Assembly (NCBI RefSeq): GCF_021044565.1
Contig: NZ_CP087997.1
Span: 4,030,001-4,094,000 of the forward strand
Origin: Subtercola endophyticus
GTDB lineage: Bacteria; Actinomycetota; Actinomycetes; Actinomycetales; Microbacteriaceae
Length of the DNA: 64,000 bases
Direction of reading: 5' to 3'
Made by a program: the position numbers and the translations under genes. Each line of letters opens with the position of its first letter. Position 1 is the first letter of the stretch. The notes below the pieces were generated by a model. The model was not told where the DNA came from, did not search any database, and saw only the letters and a program-made list of their open reading frames with translations. This document shows positions 16,993-26,052 of the stretch, in pieces.

Positions 16993-18336
16993 ATGGTTTC
17001 TGCACCCTTCACCGTCACCCAAGAACGCAAGATCGTCACCGAACTGCCCGGCCCCAAGTCACGCGAGCTGCACGAACTGCGGCGCAAGGTGGTGTCTCGC
17101 GGCGCGGGCACTCTGGCCGACATCTACATGGATCACGGGTCAGGCGCGATTCTGGTCGACGTCGACGGCAACCAGATCATCGACCTGGGCTGCGGCATCG
17201 GGGTCACGACGATCGGCCACGCGCATCCGGCGGTCGCCGCGGCAGCCGCGGCGCAGGCCAGCAAGCTCACCCACACCCTCTTCACTGTCACGCCGTACGA
17301 AAACTACCTGCGCGTCGCCGAGAAGCTCGCCGAGCACACCCCGGGCGACTTCGAGAAGCACTCCATTCTGGTGAACTCGGGCGCAGAAGCGGTAGAGAAC
17401 GCGGTGAAGATCGCTCGCAAGTACACCGGCCGCCGCGCCATCGCGGCCCTCGACCACGCCTTTCACGGCCGCACCAACCTCACCATGGCCATGACCTACC
17501 GCCCGTGGCCGGAGCGCGCGGGCATGGGGCCGTTCCCCGGCGAGATCTACAGCGTGCCGACGAGCTACCCGTTCCGCGACCCCGAGGGCATGACCGGCGT
17601 CGAGGCGGCCGAGCGCACCATCGATTACATCAACACGCACATCGGCGCCACCGAACTGGCGGCGCTGTTCGTCGAGCCCATTCAGGGCGACGGCGGCATC
17701 GTCATTCCCGCCGAGGGCTTCTTTGAGACGCTCAGCGCGTTCTGCACCGAGAACGGCATCGTCTTTGTGGCCGACGAGATTCAGGCCGGCATCGCTCGCT
17801 CGGGCGCGTGGTATTCCATCGAGCACTCGGGCGTGGTTCCCGACCTGATCACGAGCGCGAAGGGCATCGCCGGCGGTTTTCCGCTGGCGGCCGTGACCGG
17901 CCGGGCAGAGATCATGGATGCCGTACAACCCGGTGGCATCGGTGGCACCTTCGGCGGCAACCCGGTTTCTACCGCGGCCGCGCTCGCGGTGTTCAAGCTG
18001 ATCGAAGAAGAGAACCTCATCGCCGAAGCCCAGCGCGTCGAGAAGGCGTTCTTCGCTCGAATCGGCGACTGGACCTCGAAATACGCGGTCGTCGGTGAGG
18101 TGCGCGGCAAAGGCTGCATGATCGGGGTCGAGCTCGTGCATCCGGGAACCCGCACGCCATACCCCGAAGCACTCACCGCGGTGATCAAGCACGCCACCTC
18201 GAACGGTGTCATCGTGCTCGACGCCGGGAGCTGGGACAGCGTGCTGCGTTTCTTGCCGAGCGTGGTCATCAGCGACGAACTGATCGACGACGCCGCCACC
18301 GTGATCGAAGAGGCGTTGCAGGCGCTCGAGCCGTGA
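16993..18336 (+). CDS. gabT: 4-aminobutyrate aminotransferase
   Basis: 447 residues, class III PLP aminotransferase. The cofactor lysine lies in TSAKGIAGG, the NSGAEAVENAVKIARKYTGR segment binds the phosphate, and FVADEIQAG carries the PLP aspartate. The reaction transfers the amino group of GABA to 2-oxoglutarate, giving succinate semialdehyde. Activity on other omega-amino acids is possible. TAAGCT at 16980-16985 is 7 bases from the ATG, so the gene may be leaderless. No succinate-semialdehyde dehydrogenase gene is adjacent. A glutamate decarboxylase gene lies 20 kb away. Confidence 0.88.
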   Translation: MVSAPFTVTQERKIVTELPGPKSRELHELRRKVVSRGAGTLADIYMDHGSGAILVDVDGNQIIDLGCGIGVTTIGHAHPAVAAAAAAQASKLTHTLFTVTPYENYLRVAEKLAEHTPGDFEKHSILVNSGAEAVENAVKIARKYTGRRAIAALDHAFHGRTNLTMAMTYRPWPERAGMGPFPGEIYSVPTSYPFRDPEGMTGVEAAERTIDYINTHIGATELAALFVEPIQGDGGIVIPAEGFFETLSAFCTENGIVFVADEIQAGIARSGAWYSIEHSGVVPDLITSAKGIAGGFPLAAVTGRAEIMDAVQPGGIGGTFGGNPVSTAAALAVFKLIEEENLIAEAQRVEKAFFARIGDWTSKYAVVGEVRGKGCMIGVELVHPGTRTPYPEALTAVIKHATSNGVIVLDAGSWDSVLRFLPSVVISDELIDDAATVIEEALQALEP

Positions 18337-18475
18337 GAGGCGAATAGCGACGTAATTCCTCCGAAAGCGTCGTCTGCGCCGTGCAAATGCTAGGTTGTGC
18401 AAAAGTGAAAGTTGGCGAGCACCAACCTCATCGGGGCTGACTCGCTCAGCAGCGCCCGAGGGAGGCAAGCAGTAC

Positions 18476-21106
18476 ATGGCGAGACGGCAAGGGAGCACAG
18501 CGAAAGCAGCGGCAGCGGTATCAGCGTCGGCATCGATGCCAGCTGCCGCGAAAGTGCAGCTGCGCACCGCTGCCGCGCTTCCCTTTCTCGTCTTCATCGT
18601 TCTCGTTTTTCTGGCGCTCGCGCTCATGCCGTTCGAGATCGCGCTGGTCGATCTCATCGTGCCGGCCGCCGTGATGCTCGTCATCGTGCTGCTCGCCCTG
18701 CTGCTGCCGTGGCAGCGGATGCCCGGCTGGACGCAGGCCGTCCCCGTACTGCTGTTCTTCGTTGTGATCGTGTTGCTGCGCGGGCTCTCTGACGGCGCGA
18801 CCGGATTCGACCCGCTCGTGCTGCTGCCCGTGCTCTGGTTCGCGCTCTACGGAACGGCCATCGAGGTGGCGCTGTCGGGTCTGGCCACCGCGCTCGTTCT
18901 GATCGTGCCCTTGTTGCTGCCGTCGGGCGCCGCGTCGGTGCACGCGTCGACGAGCGATTGGGTGCGCGCCCTCTCGTGGGTCGCCTGCGTGGTGCTGATC
19001 GGTCCGATCATCCACAGCGTGGCGCGGCAGTGGCGCGCACAAGAGCGGGAGAGCGCGATACGGCTGGCCGAGGTACGCGAGAGCGAGCTGCGCACACGGC
19101 TGCTGCTCGAGCAGATGCCCGACACGATTCTGTTCGTCGTCGACGAAGATTTTCGGTACCAGACGGTCGCAGGGGCCGGAAAGGTCTTCGAGGGGGCGCT
19201 CACCTGGCAAGGCAAGACGCTCTATCAGGTGTCGAACGCGACGAACGTGGCCATTCTCGAGCGGGCCTTTCGTTCGGCGCTCGGCGGAATGCGCGCGGTG
19301 GTGACCATCAACTCGACCGTCACTCAACTCGAGACGGAAGTGACCTGCGTGCCCTTCGTTCGGGGCGATCATCCGCTCGCCCTTGTCGTTGCACGGGATG
19401 TCACCGAGGCGCGCGGTCGCGAACTCGCGCTGCGCGAGGTGACCGCGCAGTTCGAGCAGCTGGTTCGCGAGTCGCCCACCGGCATGGCGCTCGCCGACGT
19501 GACAGGGCGCGTAGCTCTGGTCAACGACGCGTTCTGCGCGCTGTTCGACTCCGAGCCGGATGCCCTGATCGAGTCATCGGCAACGACACTGTTGCCCATG
19601 ATCTCCCCGCACAGCCCCAATTGGGTCGCCGAACTCATCAGTTCGGGTCGTTCGCGCACCGCCGCGGCCGTGGTGCTGCCGACGGTCGGCGAGGCAGAAT
19701 CGAAGCGGGCCATGGTCACCGCTGTCGTACTGCGAGATTCGCACGGCGAGGCAACCTCGGTGCTCATCAACGCGCACGACACCACCGAGCAGCACCGCTA
19801 CCACGAGCATGTGGCATATCTGGCTTCGCACGACTCGCTCACCGGGCTGGTCAACCGGTCGGAGTTCGAACGGCTCGTGGCCGCGCATCTCGAGGCGTGC
19901 CGCTGGGGCGGCGATGCGGGGGCGGTGCTGGTGCTCGACCTCGACAACTTCCGCGAGATCAACGACCGCCTCGGGCACAGCGGAGGCGACGAGTTTCTCG
20001 TGGCGATGGCCGGCATGCTGTCGCGCTGGATCCACTCCAGCGACGCGGTGGCCCGCATCGGCGGAGACGAGTTCGCGGTGCTGCTCACCGAGGGCGACCG
20101 CGACGAGGCCGAGGCCGCCGTTCAGACGCTGGTCTCGCTCGTGCGCGACGGATTCCGCTCCAGCGACGGTGAAGTGCTCGGTCGGCGAGTCACCGCGAGT
20201 GTCGGAGCGGTGGCGGTCGTCAGCGAGGCCACCACGGCAGCGGAGTTGCTGAGCGACGCCGACCTGGCCATGTACCAGGCCAAGAACGCCGGCCGCAACG
20301 GCTACAGCTTTCTCGGCCCCTCCGATCTGCTCGCCGCTCGGGTGTCGAACCAGATCAACTGGACGGAGAAGATTCTCGCGGCCATCGAGAACGATGCGCT
20401 CGTGTTGCACGCGCAGCCGATTCTCGACCTCACGACCAACACGATTTCTTCGCTCGAGCTGCTGGTGCGCATGGTCGACGATGACGGCAGCCTCATTCCG
20501 CCGGCCGGCTTCATCGCGGTCGCCGAGAGCGCCGGGCTCGCCGTGATGATCGACAAGTGGGTGGTCGGCCGCGCCCTCGAACACCTGTCAGATCTGCAGC
20601 GATTTGCGCCCGACATCAAGGTGCACGTGAATCTGTCGGGGCGCTCGGTGGGCAACCTCGAGTTCGCTGAGTTCATCGAGCGGCGGCTCGCCGAAACGGG
20701 TGTGGATGCCGGGGGCCTTGTGCTCGAGGTCACCGAAACTGCTGCGGTCTCCAGTATCGACGCCGCGCAGATCTTCATGAATCGGCTGACCGCACTGGGC
20801 TGTGTGTTCGCGCTCGACGATTTCGGGGTCGGATACGGCTCGTTCTACTACCTCAAACACCTGCCGTTCGGCATCGTGAAGCTCGACGGCGAGTTCGTGT
20901 CCGGCAGCGAACGCGACCCGCTCGACCTGCTCGTGATGTCGTCGCTCGTCTCCATCGGCAAGGGCCTCGGCAAGTTCACCGTGGCCGAGTTCGTCGAAGA
21001 CGAGGCCTCCCTCACCATGCTGCGCGAGCTGGGCGTCGATGGCGCCCAGGGCTACTACATCGGCCGCCCCGCCCCCCTCTCGGAGTACTTCCCCCAGCTC
21101 GCCTGA
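18476..21106 (+). CDS. Membrane-bound GGDEF/EAL protein (c-di-GMP turnover)
   Basis: 876 residues. About six N-terminal helices (roughly 25-185) are followed by two PAS-like segments, a GGDEF domain with intact RIGGDEFAVL, and an EAL domain. In the EAL domain the signature reads SLELLVRM (ELL in place of EAL), with NLSGRS, EVTET, DDFGVGYGS, KLDGEFV and VAEFVED retained, so phosphodiesterase activity is plausible. The product-inhibition RxxD site is missing its Arg (HSSD). A second GGDEF string in GHSGGDEFL is the substrate-binding loop, not the active site. The ATG at 18476 has GGGAGG upstream; a longer frame from 18395 has none. Confidence 0.9.
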   Translation: MARRQGSTAKAAAAVSASASMPAAAKVQLRTAAALPFLVFIVLVFLALALMPFEIALVDLIVPAAVMLVIVLLALLLPWQRMPGWTQAVPVLLFFVVIVLLRGLSDGATGFDPLVLLPVLWFALYGTAIEVALSGLATALVLIVPLLLPSGAASVHASTSDWVRALSWVACVVLIGPIIHSVARQWRAQERESAIRLAEVRESELRTRLLLEQMPDTILFVVDEDFRYQTVAGAGKVFEGALTWQGKTLYQVSNATNVAILERAFRSALGGMRAVVTINSTVTQLETEVTCVPFVRGDHPLALVVARDVTEARGRELALREVTAQFEQLVRESPTGMALADVTGRVALVNDAFCALFDSEPDALIESSATTLLPMISPHSPNWVAELISSGRSRTAAAVVLPTVGEAESKRAMVTAVVLRDSHGEATSVLINAHDTTEQHRYHEHVAYLASHDSLTGLVNRSEFERLVAAHLEACRWGGDAGAVLVLDLDNFREINDRLGHSGGDEFLVAMAGMLSRWIHSSDAVARIGGDEFAVLLTEGDRDEAEAAVQTLVSLVRDGFRSSDGEVLGRRVTASVGAVAVVSEATTAAELLSDADLAMYQAKNAGRNGYSFLGPSDLLAARVSNQINWTEKILAAIENDALVLHAQPILDLTTNTISSLELLVRMVDDDGSLIPPAGFIAVAESAGLAVMIDKWVVGRALEHLSDLQRFAPDIKVHVNLSGRSVGNLEFAEFIERRLAETGVDAGGLVLEVTETAAVSSIDAAQIFMNRLTALGCVFALDDFGVGYGSFYYLKHLPFGIVKLDGEFVSGSERDPLDLLVMSSLVSIGKGLGKFTVAEFVEDEASLTMLRELGVDGAQGYYIGRPAPLSEYFPQLA

Positions 21107-21121
21107 CCCGCACCGAGATCC

Positions 21122-21173
21122 ACTTTGCGAAAAGGCCCCCAAGAATTGCGTTTTGGGGCACTTTTCGCAAAGT
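21122..21173. repeat. Long-stem palindromic element, copy A
   Basis: Perfect 13 bp arms (21122-21134 and 21161-21173, ACTTTGCGAAAAG and its complement), a 2-base internal loop, then a CCCCAA/TTGGGG inner stem and a short loop. It lies between two convergent genes, 15 bp after the GGDEF/EAL stop, where it could end transcription from both sides. The same sequence recurs, slightly changed, at 40718-40779. Confidence 0.9.
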
Positions 21174-21237
21174 CGAACGCGCGCGCGGGGAGGGGAGGGG
21201 GCAGGGTAGGGGGAGAGGGAGGAGGGAGGAGGGCAGG

Positions 21238-22542
21238 TCAGTCGCCGAAGGCGTTGGCGCAGGTCTGCTGGGCGGCGGTTTGGCCCGTGACGCCGTCGAT
21301 GACGGCGGGAGCGGTCGAGGTGGGTGACGGGGTAGATGAGCCCGAGGCATCCGGAGTCGGGGAGGCTGAGTCGGTTGCCGCGTCGGTTGCCGCGTCGGTG
21401 GCGCCGTCGGTCGGCGGGTTGGTGGCCTCGTCGGTCGCGCCCGGTGTGGGCGTGGCTGTGCCGCCGTCGACGAGGCTCGAGCCGGGCCCGGTCGCATTCG
21501 CGTCGAGGGTGAACGGCTCGTCGGCCTTGATCTTGGCGAACAGCTCTTCGGCGACACTCGTCGTCGGCACCACCTTGCCGGGGTAGTCGGGGTCGCCTGT
21601 CGAGCCCGGATACTGCACGAAAACGAGGTTGTTCAAGTCGACGTCTTTGAGCGCGAGCGCCAGCGACACCATCGAATCGAGGCTGGCGAGCGACGTCGAG
21701 AGCTTGATGTTCGACGCGGCCGCCTGCGCGAGCCCGTAGAGCTTCGTCACGTCGGTGAGCGTATTGGCACTCTTCAGCGTGCGCACCAGTGACGAGAGGT
21801 ACTGCTGCTGCGACGAGATGCGGGCGAGGTCGCTTCCGTCGCCCACGCCGTGCCGCGTGCGCAGGAACGCGAGCGCGTCGGCGCCCTTGACGACGCTGGT
21901 TCCGGCCGGCAGGTCGAGACCCGAGTCGGTGTCGGTGATGGGCTCGTTGAGGCAGATCGGCACGCCGCCGACGGCATTCGTCATCTCGATGACGCCGTTG
22001 AACGAGATCAGACCGGCGTAGGGAATTTCGAGCCCGGTGAGGTTCGCGACGGTCGACGTGATGCAGGCCAGCCCGCCGCGTTCGTACCCGGTGTTGAGCG
22101 CCTGGTTGTAGGTCGCGTCGAACACCTCGCCCGTGGTCGGGTCGGTGCACTTCGGATGATCGACGATCAGGTCACGCGGAAGGCTGACCACCACTCCGCT
22201 CTTCTGGTCTGCCGAGATGTGCAGCAGAATGTTCACGTCGTTGAGCGTCGCATCGCGCTCGCCGAAGTAGTCGCCCTGGGTCGCATCGTTGTCGGTGCCC
22301 ACGATCAGCACGTTGAATCCGCCCACGAACGCCCCCACGTGCGGCTGCGACTGACCGCCCGAGATGTCGATGGAGTTCGCGGTGACCTGGTTGGCGATGC
22401 TCGTCACGGCGATGGCGGCGACGGATGCCCCGCTCGCGAGCACGACAGCCGCCGCGATGGCGACCAGTTTCACGACGGTGCTGGCGGTGCCGAACCGCGG
22501 CCGTTCGGCGTGCTTGAGCGGCGGGTCGAGCTTCGAAGGCAT
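21238..22542 (-). CDS. LytR-CpsA-Psr (LCP) family cell-wall glycopolymer ligase
   Basis: 434 residues. One N-terminal membrane anchor (about 22-48) is followed by the LCP catalytic domain: VLIVGTDND, SLPRDLIVD, AFLRTRHGVGDGSDLARISSQQQYL. The family transfers lipid-linked wall polymers such as teichoic or teichuronic acids or arabinogalactan-like chains to peptidoglycan outside the membrane. The C-terminal 70 residues are a Thr/Ala/Pro/Ser-rich tail with TDAA repeats coded by a 12 bp repeat. Single gene with its own promoter, convergent with the GGDEF/EAL gene. Confidence 0.9.
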   Translation of the reverse strand: MPSKLDPPLKHAERPRFGTASTVVKLVAIAAAVVLASGASVAAIAVTSIANQVTANSIDISGGQSQPHVGAFVGGFNVLIVGTDNDATQGDYFGERDATLNDVNILLHISADQKSGVVVSLPRDLIVDHPKCTDPTTGEVFDATYNQALNTGYERGGLACITSTVANLTGLEIPYAGLISFNGVIEMTNAVGGVPICLNEPITDTDSGLDLPAGTSVVKGADALAFLRTRHGVGDGSDLARISSQQQYLSSLVRTLKSANTLTDVTKLYGLAQAAASNIKLSTSLASLDSMVSLALALKDVDLNNLVFVQYPGSTGDPDYPGKVVPTTSVAEELFAKIKADEPFTLDANATGPGSSLVDGGTATPTPGATDEATNPPTDGATDAATDAATDSASPTPDASGSSTPSPTSTAPAVIDGVTGQTAAQQTCANAFGD

Positions 22543-22597
22543 CAGAACAGCATACGTAGTGAGCTGGGCTCAACCTGTGAACGCTCGATGCGGGTTG

Positions 22598-23449
22598 TCA
22601 CGCCGCGAACTGCGAAGCGAACTGTGCGGCGGCCGCCACGTCGGTGATGAGCCGCAGACCGGTTTCGGCGAGCGGCTCGAGCCGGGCATCCGTCGCGGGC
22701 TCGACGGGGGAGGCACTCGTCACCAGCGCCGCGAACCGCTCGATGCCGCCGATGCGGCCGAGATGCACCTGGCCGAGCTTGCTGCGGTCGGCGATGATGA
22801 CCGCACGAGTCGACGATTCGAGCATGAGCCGCTTGAGCTGCGCCTCGGGCAAGTTGACGTTCGTGACGCCGCGGTCGGCGTCGACGCCGTTGCAGCCGAT
22901 GAAAGCGAGGTCGGCGTGCAGATTGCGCAGCATCGACGACGCCAGCGGCTCGACGAGAGAGTGCTGCAGCGGGCGCAGCGTGCCTCCCGTCACGATCACG
23001 GTCAGGCGCGGGATGCCCGGCTCGAGCGCGAGCGCGATGCTGAGCCCGTTCGTGATGACGACGACATCGCTGAGGTCGGTTCGTGCCACCAGTGCTTTCG
23101 CAACCGCAAGGGCGGTGGATCCCACGTCGAGCAGCACACTCTGCCCCGGCCGAACCAGGCTCGCTGCGAGGCGCCCGATCTGCTGCTTCTCGGCGGCAGA
23201 GGCCTCGAGGGCCTGCTCGAAGCTCGGTTCACGCTCGAGAGAGCGGTTGCGGATGACCGCTCCGCCGTGCACGCGGGTGATCGCCTGCTGTTGATCGAGC
23301 AGGTCGAGGTCGGAGCGAATGGTGACGTCAGATACTCCGAACGTCTCACTGAGCTCGGCGACACGCGCGAAACCGCGCTCGTCGATCACCTCGAGAAGTC
23401 GTTCTCGACGGTCAGTCGCCGAGTAGGATACTTTTGATTCTGAAACCAC
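22598..23449 (-). CDS. DeoR-family transcriptional repressor
   Basis: 283 residues. The N-terminal DeoR helix-turn-helix (about 14-70; ELSETFGVSDVTIRSDLDLL, then RVHGGA) is followed by the sugar-phosphate-sensing domain with LDVGSTALAVAKAL and FIGCNGVD. It is divergent from galTKME and almost certainly controls it, with a phosphorylated sugar as inducer. The GTG at 23449 directly touches AAGGA, so the Shine-Dalgarno spacing is poor; the true start may differ by a few codons. Confidence 0.9.
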   Translation of the reverse strand: MVSESKVSYSATDRRERLLEVIDERGFARVAELSETFGVSDVTIRSDLDLLDQQQAITRVHGGAVIRNRSLEREPSFEQALEASAAEKQQIGRLAASLVRPGQSVLLDVGSTALAVAKALVARTDLSDVVVITNGLSIALALEPGIPRLTVIVTGGTLRPLQHSLVEPLASSMLRNLHADLAFIGCNGVDADRGVTNVNLPEAQLKRLMLESSTRAVIIADRSKLGQVHLGRIGGIERFAALVTSASPVEPATDARLEPLAETGLRLITDVAAAAQFASQFAA

Positions 23450-23477
23450 TCCTTGATTCTATTTGCGAAATCGAAAG
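23431..23477. promoter_or_regulatory. Candidate DeoR operators upstream of galT
   Basis: TTGATTCT occurs as a direct repeat at 23434-23441 and 23453-23460. CTTTTGATT (23431-23439) is matched in inverted form by AATCGAAAG (23469-23477). These A/T-rich repeats sit between and overlap the starts of deoR-like and galT genes. Confidence 0.55.
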
Positions 23478-23488
23478 TGCACTACTCC

Positions 23489-24727
23489 ATGACGCTCGAA
23501 CCGCCCGCCGCAGATCACTCGGCCGATCATCCGGCCATTCCCCTCAGCACCGTCGGCGGCAGGCCCATCGTGAAACGCGAGTATGTGCTGGCCGATGGCC
23601 GCGAACTCATCTACTACGACGACGCCGACACGGGCCTCGCGCCCGAGCGGCTGCCCGATGAGCGAGCGCTCGACCCGCGGCCGGCCACGGCGTCGATGCG
23701 ACAAGACGCGCTGACGGGGGAGTGGATCTCCATCGCCGCGGCCCGCAACAATCGCGTCTTCTTGCCGCCCGCGAACCTCGACCCGTTGGCCCCGCAGGCA
23801 CCCGACAATCCGTCGGAGGTGCCCAGCCTGTACGACGTCGCCGTGTTCGAGAACCGGTCGCCGTCGTTCGGTCCTGAGCTGGCGGGCGAGGGCCCGGAAT
23901 CCCCGACGCCGGGGTCGCTGGGGTTGCCGGGGTCGCTGGAGTCAGCGGAGCCGCTCGGGTCGCCGGGGGTCGGCGGCGCTCCGGTCGAGGGCATCGAGCT
24001 GGGCCGGGCACGGGCATCCATCGGTCGGTGTGAAGTGGTGTGCTTCAGCCCCGAGCGCGAGGGGTCGTTCGGCTCGCTCGGCACCTCGCGGGCACGCACA
24101 GTGATCGAGGCCTGGGCCGACCGCACCGCGGTGCTGCAGGCACTGCCCGGGGTCGAGCAGGTGTTTCCGTTCGAGAACCGCGGCGAGCAGGTCGGGGTGA
24201 CTCTGCACCATCCGCACGGGCAGATCTACTCCTACCCCTTCGTCTCGCCGCGCACCCAGCGGCTCATCGCCTCGCTCGAGTCGTACGGGCCGACGCTGTT
24301 CGCCGACATTCTGGCGTTCGAGCAGGCGGGCGAGCGGATGATCGTGCAAGGTGAGCACTGGAGCGCCTTCGTTCCGTTCGCGGCACGCTGGCCGATCGAA
24401 GTGCACCTGCTGCCGCACCGGCAGATCCCCGACCTGGCCTCGACTTCGGGCGGCGAGCGCGACGAGCTCGCCGTGCTCTACCCGCGGGTGCTGCGAGCCA
24501 TCGATGCGCTGTACCCGACGCCGACGCCCTACATCGCGGGGTGGCACCAGGCGCCGGTGAACATGCATCGCGACGACATTCGGCTGATGCTGCAGGTGAC
24601 GTCGCCGCGCCGCGCCGCCGATCGCCTCAAGTTCTTGGCCGGGTCAGAATCGGCCATGGGTGCTTTCATCGGTGACATTCCGCCCGAGACGACGGCCGCG
24701 CGGCTGCGCGAGGTGCTGGGCGCATGA
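23489..24727 (+). CDS. galT: Galactose-1-phosphate uridylyltransferase
   Basis: 412 residues. The active-site histidine lies in HHPHGQIYSYPF, followed by the second-domain motifs VPFAARWPIEVHLLPHR and GWHQAPV. It swaps UMP between UDP-glucose and galactose-1-phosphate in the Leloir pathway. A Pro/Gly/Ser-rich insert (about residues 135-170) coded by G/C-rich near-repeats is not usual for the family. First gene of a four-gene operon, with galK starting inside its stop codon (ATGA). The ATG at 23489 is chosen because the 12 upstream codons overlap the operator. Confidence 0.93.
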   Translation: MTLEPPAADHSADHPAIPLSTVGGRPIVKREYVLADGRELIYYDDADTGLAPERLPDERALDPRPATASMRQDALTGEWISIAAARNNRVFLPPANLDPLAPQAPDNPSEVPSLYDVAVFENRSPSFGPELAGEGPESPTPGSLGLPGSLESAEPLGSPGVGGAPVEGIELGRARASIGRCEVVCFSPEREGSFGSLGTSRARTVIEAWADRTAVLQALPGVEQVFPFENRGEQVGVTLHHPHGQIYSYPFVSPRTQRLIASLESYGPTLFADILAFEQAGERMIVQGEHWSAFVPFAARWPIEVHLLPHRQIPDLASTSGGERDELAVLYPRVLRAIDALYPTPTPYIAGWHQAPVNMHRDDIRLMLQVTSPRRAADRLKFLAGSESAMGAFIGDIPPETTAARLREVLGA

Positions 24728-26052
24728 GTGACGTTCTCGACGAGTCGCGCGGCGGGTCCCGCGCTACCGTGCATGCCGACCTGCGCGAGAACCTGCTGCG
24801 CGAATTCGCCGAGCGGCACGGCGGCGACGCGCTCGGAATCTGGTCGGCCCCGGGGCGCGTGAACCTCATCGGGGAGCACACGGACTACAACCTCGGCTTC
24901 GTGCTTCCGTTCGCCATCGACCGTCGCGCCTACGTCGCGCTCGGCACCCGCGATGACGGCCTGGCCCGGGTCTCGTCGACCTTCTCCGACGAGGTCGTCG
25001 AGCTGCCCCTAGCCGACCTGACCCCCGAGGCCCTCACCGGATGGTCGGCCTACCCCCTAGGCGTGGCTTGGGCCCTCCTGGCGCACCCCACCCCCGCCCC
25101 CGCCCCCGCCCCCACCATCGAGAGGGCAATTCCTCTCCCAAACGGCCACTTTTCGGAGAGAAATCGCCCTCTCGATGAGCCGGCGGCACAGGAGCCGGCG
25201 GCACAGCAGGATGCGCCGCGCGGGTTCAGCCTGCACATCCACTCCGACGTACCGATCGGGGCCGGGCTGTCATCGTCGGCCGCCATCGAGTGTGCGACCG
25301 CCGTCGCGCTGAACGAGTTCTGGCAGCTCGGTGACTCCGCTCAAACGCTCGCCCGCATCGGCCAGATCGCCGAGAACCAGGTCGTCGGCGCCCCGACCGG
25401 CATCATGGACCAGAGCGCTTCGATGCTCGGCCGGCTCGACTCCGCGGTGTTCCTCGACTGTCGAAGCATGCAGGCCGAGGTGGTGGGTCTTGGGCTGGCG
25501 GCGAACGACTATGAGATTCTCGTCATCGACACCAAGGTCAGCCACGCCCACGCCACCGGCGGATACGCGGCCCGCCGGGCATCCTGCGAGCTCGCCGCGC
25601 GCACCATGGGCGTCGAGTCGCTGCGTGACCTCGGCCCGGCCGATCTGCCGCGCATGCAGCAACAGCTCGACGACGAGACCTTTCGGCGCGCTCGCCACAT
25701 CGTCACCGAGAACGATCGTGTCGAAGAGACCGTGCGCCTGCTCGAGACCGTGGGCCCGCAGGCGATCGGCCCCCTGCTCGACGCCTCGCACGTGTCGATG
25801 CGCGACGATTTCGAGATCTCGGTGCCACAGCTCGACCTCGCCGTCGACGTCGCTCAGCGCGGCGGCGCCATCGGCGCACGGATGACCGGCGGAGGCTTCG
25901 GCGGCAGCGCCCTTGCTCTCATTCCCCGCGCACTCCGCGCCCAGCTGGAGGCCGGTATTCTCGAAGCGTTCGCACAACACGCGTTCGACCAGCCCGATCT
26001 CTTCGTCGTTCAGCCGTCTGACGGCGCGACCCTGAAAGGCGACGCCCGATGA
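24724..26052 (+). CDS. galK: Galactokinase with a palindrome-derived insert
   Basis: 442 residues, about 45 longer than usual. GHMP kinase: the substrate motif GRVNLIGEHTDYN, the ATP loop PIGAGLSSSAA and MTGGGFGGS are intact, as are the catalytic Arg and Asp regions (GIMDQSASM). It phosphorylates galactose at C1. The extra residues (about 120-165) come from Ala/Pro codons plus a 62 bp hairpin element at 25116-25177, placed between YPLGVAWALL and the ATP loop. The reading frame is kept, so the enzyme may still work. Overlaps galT and the epimerase gene by 4 bp each. Confidence 0.93.
   Translation: MSDVLDESRGGSRATVHADLRENLLREFAERHGGDALGIWSAPGRVNLIGEHTDYNLGFVLPFAIDRRAYVALGTRDDGLARVSSTFSDEVVELPLADLTPEALTGWSAYPLGVAWALLAHPTPAPAPAPTIERAIPLPNGHFSERNRPLDEPAAQEPAAQQDAPRGFSLHIHSDVPIGAGLSSSAAIECATAVALNEFWQLGDSAQTLARIGQIAENQVVGAPTGIMDQSASMLGRLDSAVFLDCRSMQAEVVGLGLAANDYEILVIDTKVSHAHATGGYAARRASCELAARTMGVESLRDLGPADLPRMQQQLDDETFRRARHIVTENDRVEETVRLLETVGPQAIGPLLDASHVSMRDDFEISVPQLDLAVDVAQRGGAIGARMTGGGFGGSALALIPRALRAQLEAGILEAFAQHAFDQPDLFVVQPSDGATLKGDAR
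25116..25177. repeat. Long-stem hairpin inside galK
   Basis: Perfect 12 bp outer arms (25116-25127 and 25166-25177, CATCGAGAGGGC and its complement), then an inner stem pairing 10 of 12 bases and a 14-base loop. It is preceded by a run of CCCCGC units. It is translated in frame as part of GalK, yet has the same two-block build as the intergenic hairpins of this window. Confidence 0.9.

Noticed and set aside
14662..18684. Long minus-strand frames opposite the histidine kinase (14662-15933) and gabT (17140-18684)
   Set aside because: Antisense shadows with Arg/His-rich low-information sequence.
19970..19995. Second GGDEF string in the c-di-GMP protein as a second active site
   Set aside because: It occupies the conserved GHxxGD substrate-loop position upstream of the real GGDEF hairpin.
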